A stretch of DNA of 64,000 bases, from positions 42,983 through 106,982 of the forward strand of contig QEVG01000027.1 in NCBI GenBank assembly GCA_003576905.1, written 5' to 3'. Origin of the DNA: Planctomycetota bacterium. GTDB lineage: Bacteria > Planctomycetota > Phycisphaerae > UBA1845 > UTPLA1. The stretch's first letter is position 1; every line of letters begins with the position of its first letter. The translations under genes were made by a program, and so were the position numbers. This document shows positions 60,638 through 64,000 of the stretch, in pieces. The notes under the pieces are model-generated. The model did no database searches. It was not told where the DNA came from and worked only from the letters and a program-made list of their open reading frames with translations.

Positions 60638-63600
60638 ATGGCAAAAAAGACCCGACGTGTCGAAAAGGTCCAGGAACCCGCGGAATCCCGCAGCGGTGGG
60701 AAGTCCCTCGTCATCGTCGAGTCTCCGGCAAAGGCCAAGACGATCAATAAATACCTTGGCAACAACTACGTCGTCCGAGCGTCCAGAGGGCATGTCCGCG
60801 ATCTGCCTCCCCACCGCTACGGCGTGGATCCCGGCCGCAATTTCGAGCCGGTTTACGAGGTCCTTCCCAGCCACCAGAAAACGGTCGATGAGCTGAAAAA
60901 ACTCGCCGGCGACGCCGACACGGTCTACCTGGCGACAGACCTCGACCGCGAGGGCGAAGCGATCGCCTGGCACCTGGCGCAGGCGCTGGAACTGGCGCCC
61001 GGAAAGGCTCGCCGGGTTATCTTCAACGAGATCACAAAGAGCGCGATTGTCGAGGCCTTCAAGCATCCGCACGAGATCAACCAGGCCAAGGTAGACGCCC
61101 AGCAGGCCCGGCGCATCCTCGACCGCGTCGTCGGGTACGAGCTTTCACCGCTCCTCTGGAAGAAGGTCGCAAAGGGTCTGTCGGCGGGGCGTGTTCAGTC
61201 GGTCGCCGTCAGGCTGATCGTCAATCGCGAGCAGGAAATTGCCGCGTTCGAGCCGCAGGAATACTGGGCAATCGACGCGGTCTTTTCGTCGGGCGGAGAT
61301 GCCGCGCGCCTGGCACAGGAATGGCACACGTTTCTGAAGGGCCGGAAGGGCGCGGAGCCTCCGTCCGCGAAGGATCGGATGGCGTGGCTGGGAGATCAGG
61401 GCTGCTTCGCCGCCGAACTCGTCGAATTCAAGAGCGAGCCGTTCAAGGCCGAGGGCCGCCTCACCGCAGCGTCCGGCAAGACGCACACGTTTGAAAGCGC
61501 GGTCGACCGCGTCCGCCCGATTGCCGAAGCGCTCGGCTTCCGCGTCGATGAAGTAAAAAGAGACGCGTGGGACCAGTACACGCGCCTCGGCCTGGAACAA
61601 ATCGAGCTCGTTGGCACAACGGTCCCGGCCGAAGCGCCGTCCTTCGTTGTCCGTTCGATCGAGACCAAGCGAACTCGAACGCGGCCGCAGCCGCCCTTCA
61701 CGACTGCGACCCTCCAGCAGGCGGCGGCGAACCAGCTCCATTTCGCCACCAGCAGGACAATGAAGATCGCCCAGGCCCTCTACGAGGGCGTCGACATCAA
61801 GACCGGCGAGGGTCCGGTCGGGTTGATCACCTACATGCGAACCGATTCGACCGCCCTTTCCGCCGAGTCGGTCAGCGCCGTGCGCGGCCTTATCGGCGCG
61901 AAGTTCGGCGACAGGTACCTGCCCGATAAGCCAAATCGCTACGAGAGCGGCAAAGCGGCGCAAGAGGCCCACGAGGCGATTCGCCCGACCGACGTGTCGC
62001 GCAGCCCGGACGCACTGAAGGGACACTTGTCGCCCGAGCAGCACAAACTTTACACGCTGATCTGGAACCGTTTCGTGGCCTGCCAGATGACGCCCGCCGA
62101 GTGGGACTCTACGACGGCGCTGATCTCGACAAAGACGAGGCTAGGCGAGGCGGTCTTCAAGGCGACGGGCCGCATCCTCGCCTTCGACGGCTTCTACAAG
62201 GTCCTCGGCATTCCAAAGAGCAGCGAAGATCAACTCCTGCCCGCCTTGAAGGAGGGACAGAAGGTTGACCCGCTTTCCATCGAGCCGAAGCAGAAGTTCA
62301 CCGCGCCGCCCCCGCGCTACACCGAAGCCTCTTTGGTCAAGACCCTCGAAGCGGAAGGCATCGGGCGGCCCAGCACCTACGCCGCCATCATCAAGACGAT
62401 TCAGGACCGCGGATACGTCGAGCAGATCGATCGCCGGTTTCACCCCACGCCGCGCGGCACGATCGTCACCGACAAGCTGTGCGCCCATTTCCCCAAGATC
62501 ATGGACATCCGCTTCACCAGCCACATCGAGGAGGACCTCGACAAGATCGAAGAAAAGGAAATGGAGTGGCACGACGTCCTCCACGAGTTCTACGACCCCT
62601 TCAAGGAATCGCTGGCCAAGGCCCACGAGGAGATGGACGCGGTCCGCGCCGAGCCGAGTGAATACACCTGCACGGCATGCGGAAAACCGATGGTCTACCG
62701 CTTCGGCAAGAACGGCCGCTTCCTCTCCTGCACCGGGTATCCCGACTGCAAGGAAACGCGCAACGTGGACCGAGACGGCAAGCCGATCGAGCCCGTCGTC
62801 GGCGCGGAGCCGTGCGAAACCTGCGGAAAACCGATGATCGTCCGCAAGAGCCGCACGGGTCTTTTTCTGGGCTGTTCCGGCTACCCCGACTGCAGCAACA
62901 CGAAGCCGTGTGATGACTCAGGCGTGGCACTCAGGAAGGTCCGCGCGGAAGACATCCACGAGAAGTGCCCCGACTGCGGAGCGCCCATGTCCGTCAAATG
63001 GGCCCGCGGAAGGGCCTTTCTCGGCTGCAACCGGTTTCCGGAGTGCAAGGCGACCGCGCCCATGCCCGAGGGCGTCTATGTCGAAAAGCCAAAGCCCGAG
63101 GAGGCCGGGGCCCGCTGCGACAAGTGCGGCCGGGCGATGGTGATCCGCAAGAGCCGGCGCGGGCCGTTTCTTTCGTGCTCCGGTTTCCCGAGATGCCGCA
63201 ACGCGATGCCGATGGATAAGCTTGATGAGCTTAAGCGCAAGGAAGCCGCAGGCGAGATCCCCGACGCACCGGCGGAGGCCAAGTCGAACGGCGCCGTTCG
63301 CTCGGCGCGGACCAGGTCCGCCGGCGGAAAGGCCAAGCGTCTCACCAAGGAAGAACTTGCGGCCCTCGGTCCGGCCCCCACCGGCTTCGCGTGGACACTG
63401 ACCGGCCGCCCCGTCGTCGAGGTCTGGCCCGATGGTTCGCTGAAGTGCTTCGAGTGCGGCGGTGAGATGACCCTCCGCAACGGACGATTCGGTCCCTTTT
63501 TCTCCTGCGGAAAGTGCCGGGCGGTCGCCAACCTGCGCGGCGAGGCGAAGAAGCGCGCCGAGGCCGAGGCCCCCCGCGAAGAGCGCGCCAAGCCGATCGA

Positions 63601-63757
63601 GACCGAAGTGAAATGCCCTGACTGCAATTCCAAAATGCTGCTGCGCATGGGCCGTACGGGCCGGTTCCTCGGGTGCAGCGCCTATCCGAAGTGCAAGAAA
63701 ACAATGGAAGTCCCGCCCGGGCTCCTTCGGGAAGTCGCCGAGACCGCCGGAGTATAG
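60638..63757 (+). CDS. topA: DNA topoisomerase I (type IA) with six C-terminal zinc ribbons
   Basis: The 1039-residue enzyme relaxes negative supercoils. The Toprim domain has LVIVESPAKAKTINKYLG and ATDLDREGEAIAWHL. The core has GLSAGRVQSVAVRLIVNREQ and the catalytic tyrosine Y399 in ITYMRTDST, followed by AQEAHEAIRPTDV and EGIGRPSTYAAIIKTI. From about residue 675 six zinc ribbons follow: CTACGKPM..CTGYPDC, CETCGKPM..CSGYPDC, CPDCGAPM..CNRFPEC, CDKCGRAM..CSGFPRC, CFECGGEM..CGKC and CPDCNSKM..CSAYPKC. The fifth is shortened at its second half. A basic linker (TRSAGGKAKRLTKEEL) separates ribbons four and five. E. coli TopA has 865 residues, so this is a longer form. No strong Shine-Dalgarno is seen. 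Confidence 0.96.
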   Translation: MAKKTRRVEKVQEPAESRSGGKSLVIVESPAKAKTINKYLGNNYVVRASRGHVRDLPPHRYGVDPGRNFEPVYEVLPSHQKTVDELKKLAGDADTVYLATDLDREGEAIAWHLAQALELAPGKARRVIFNEITKSAIVEAFKHPHEINQAKVDAQQARRILDRVVGYELSPLLWKKVAKGLSAGRVQSVAVRLIVNREQEIAAFEPQEYWAIDAVFSSGGDAARLAQEWHTFLKGRKGAEPPSAKDRMAWLGDQGCFAAELVEFKSEPFKAEGRLTAASGKTHTFESAVDRVRPIAEALGFRVDEVKRDAWDQYTRLGLEQIELVGTTVPAEAPSFVVRSIETKRTRTRPQPPFTTATLQQAAANQLHFATSRTMKIAQALYEGVDIKTGEGPVGLITYMRTDSTALSAESVSAVRGLIGAKFGDRYLPDKPNRYESGKAAQEAHEAIRPTDVSRSPDALKGHLSPEQHKLYTLIWNRFVACQMTPAEWDSTTALISTKTRLGEAVFKATGRILAFDGFYKVLGIPKSSEDQLLPALKEGQKVDPLSIEPKQKFTAPPPRYTEASLVKTLEAEGIGRPSTYAAIIKTIQDRGYVEQIDRRFHPTPRGTIVTDKLCAHFPKIMDIRFTSHIEEDLDKIEEKEMEWHDVLHEFYDPFKESLAKAHEEMDAVRAEPSEYTCTACGKPMVYRFGKNGRFLSCTGYPDCKETRNVDRDGKPIEPVVGAEPCETCGKPMIVRKSRTGLFLGCSGYPDCSNTKPCDDSGVALRKVRAEDIHEKCPDCGAPMSVKWARGRAFLGCNRFPECKATAPMPEGVYVEKPKPEEAGARCDKCGRAMVIRKSRRGPFLSCSGFPRCRNAMPMDKLDELKRKEAAGEIPDAPAEAKSNGAVRSARTRSAGGKAKRLTKEELAALGPAPTGFAWTLTGRPVVEVWPDGSLKCFECGGEMTLRNGRFGPFFSCGKCRAVANLRGEAKKRAEAEAPREERAKPIETEVKCPDCNSKMLLRMGRTGRFLGCSAYPKCKKTMEVPPGLLREVAETAGV

Positions 63758-64000
63758 GGCTTCTCAATCCTTTGATTCCCGCGTTGGTCGGCAACCGGCG
63801 ATTCTTGACACCAGTACTCGTCCTAGGCGTATGATTCTCTGCGGCGCCTTTGGTGCCAGCAGCTTCGTCGATTTTGGACCATTGCTGCCTGTCGAAGGGG
63901 CCTAACAGCCCGTGGTAGAAGTTGCGTTCCGGCTCTCGCTCGCGTCTACGCGGCGGGGCGCAGTCCGCGCATCATGCCGGGCGTCATTGGCCCATAGAGC
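63758..64000. other. Right-edge stretch with a promoter-like element
   Basis: No gene is supported. TTGACA (63805-63810) and TATGAT (63830-63835) face rightward but are 19 bases apart, longer than ideal. They may serve a gene beyond the window. A minus-strand open stretch enters from the right edge without a recognisable protein. Confidence 0.3.

Overview
The window looks like part of the chromosome of a GC-rich member of the Planctomycetota, probably Phycisphaerae-like. The evidence is an ECF sigma factor followed by a Ser/Thr kinase with C-terminal TPRs, a second Ser/Thr kinase with a CHASE2 domain, a PEP-CTERM surface protein, two large secreted repeat proteins ending in the same cysteine-containing dockerin-like module (GDMNCDC...), a membrane protein with a C-terminal zinc ribbon of the CSVCGYDIR type, and a decayed RHS locus. 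The class-level placement is inference. No rRNA, tRNA, CRISPR array or intact insertion sequence was found.

Layout. 1-1.8 kb: the tail of mnmA, a gamma-carbonic-anhydrase-like hexapeptide protein, an ArsC-family gene with an in-frame TGA that is best read as selenocysteine, and a DoxX-type membrane protein. 2-14 kb: a secreted FG-GAP protein, a Rieske oxygenase and a glycogen debranching enzyme, a KDPG aldolase, a 1022-residue strand-repeat surface protein, and a ComM-type AAA+ protein. 14-22 kb: a signalling cluster of three histidine kinases (one with a periplasmic-binding-protein-like sensor, one hybrid) and a FixJ-type regulator. 22-30 kb: a secreted TPR-like protein, a FlaA1/CapD-type polysaccharide dehydratase, the PEP-CTERM protein, and the sigma/kinase pair. 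30-44 kb: a ClC-type channel with regulatory domains, upp, histidine-catabolism genes (fused ftcD; hutI) around a CHASE2 kinase with two tandem paralogues of unknown family, a GNAT enzyme, ftsH and an lptE-like lipoprotein. 44.5-46.5 kb: an accessory, decaying segment with a transposase fragment, RHS fragments, a small membrane protein and the second copy of a dispersed intergenic repeat whose first copy is at 4.6-4.9 kb. 46.5-57 kb: an MBL-fold hydrolase, another signalling group (HTH-receiver, HDOD kinase, degenerate receiver), a 42-residue membrane protein, an endonuclease III-like glycosylase, a CPBP protease, a methyltransferase and small conserved or acidic proteins. 57-64 kb: a large secreted zinc metalloprotease with a clear terminator, and topA with six zinc ribbons.

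The standout observation is the candidate selenoprotein at 824-1174. It has a good Shine-Dalgarno, a GTG start, a UNSC redox motif and a 10-bp hairpin directly behind the UGA. Other points worth a look are the dispersed repeat pair, the shared dockerin-like module, the CHASE2 kinase with its two unknown neighbours, the decayed RHS segment with an orphan membrane protein, and the degenerate receiver.
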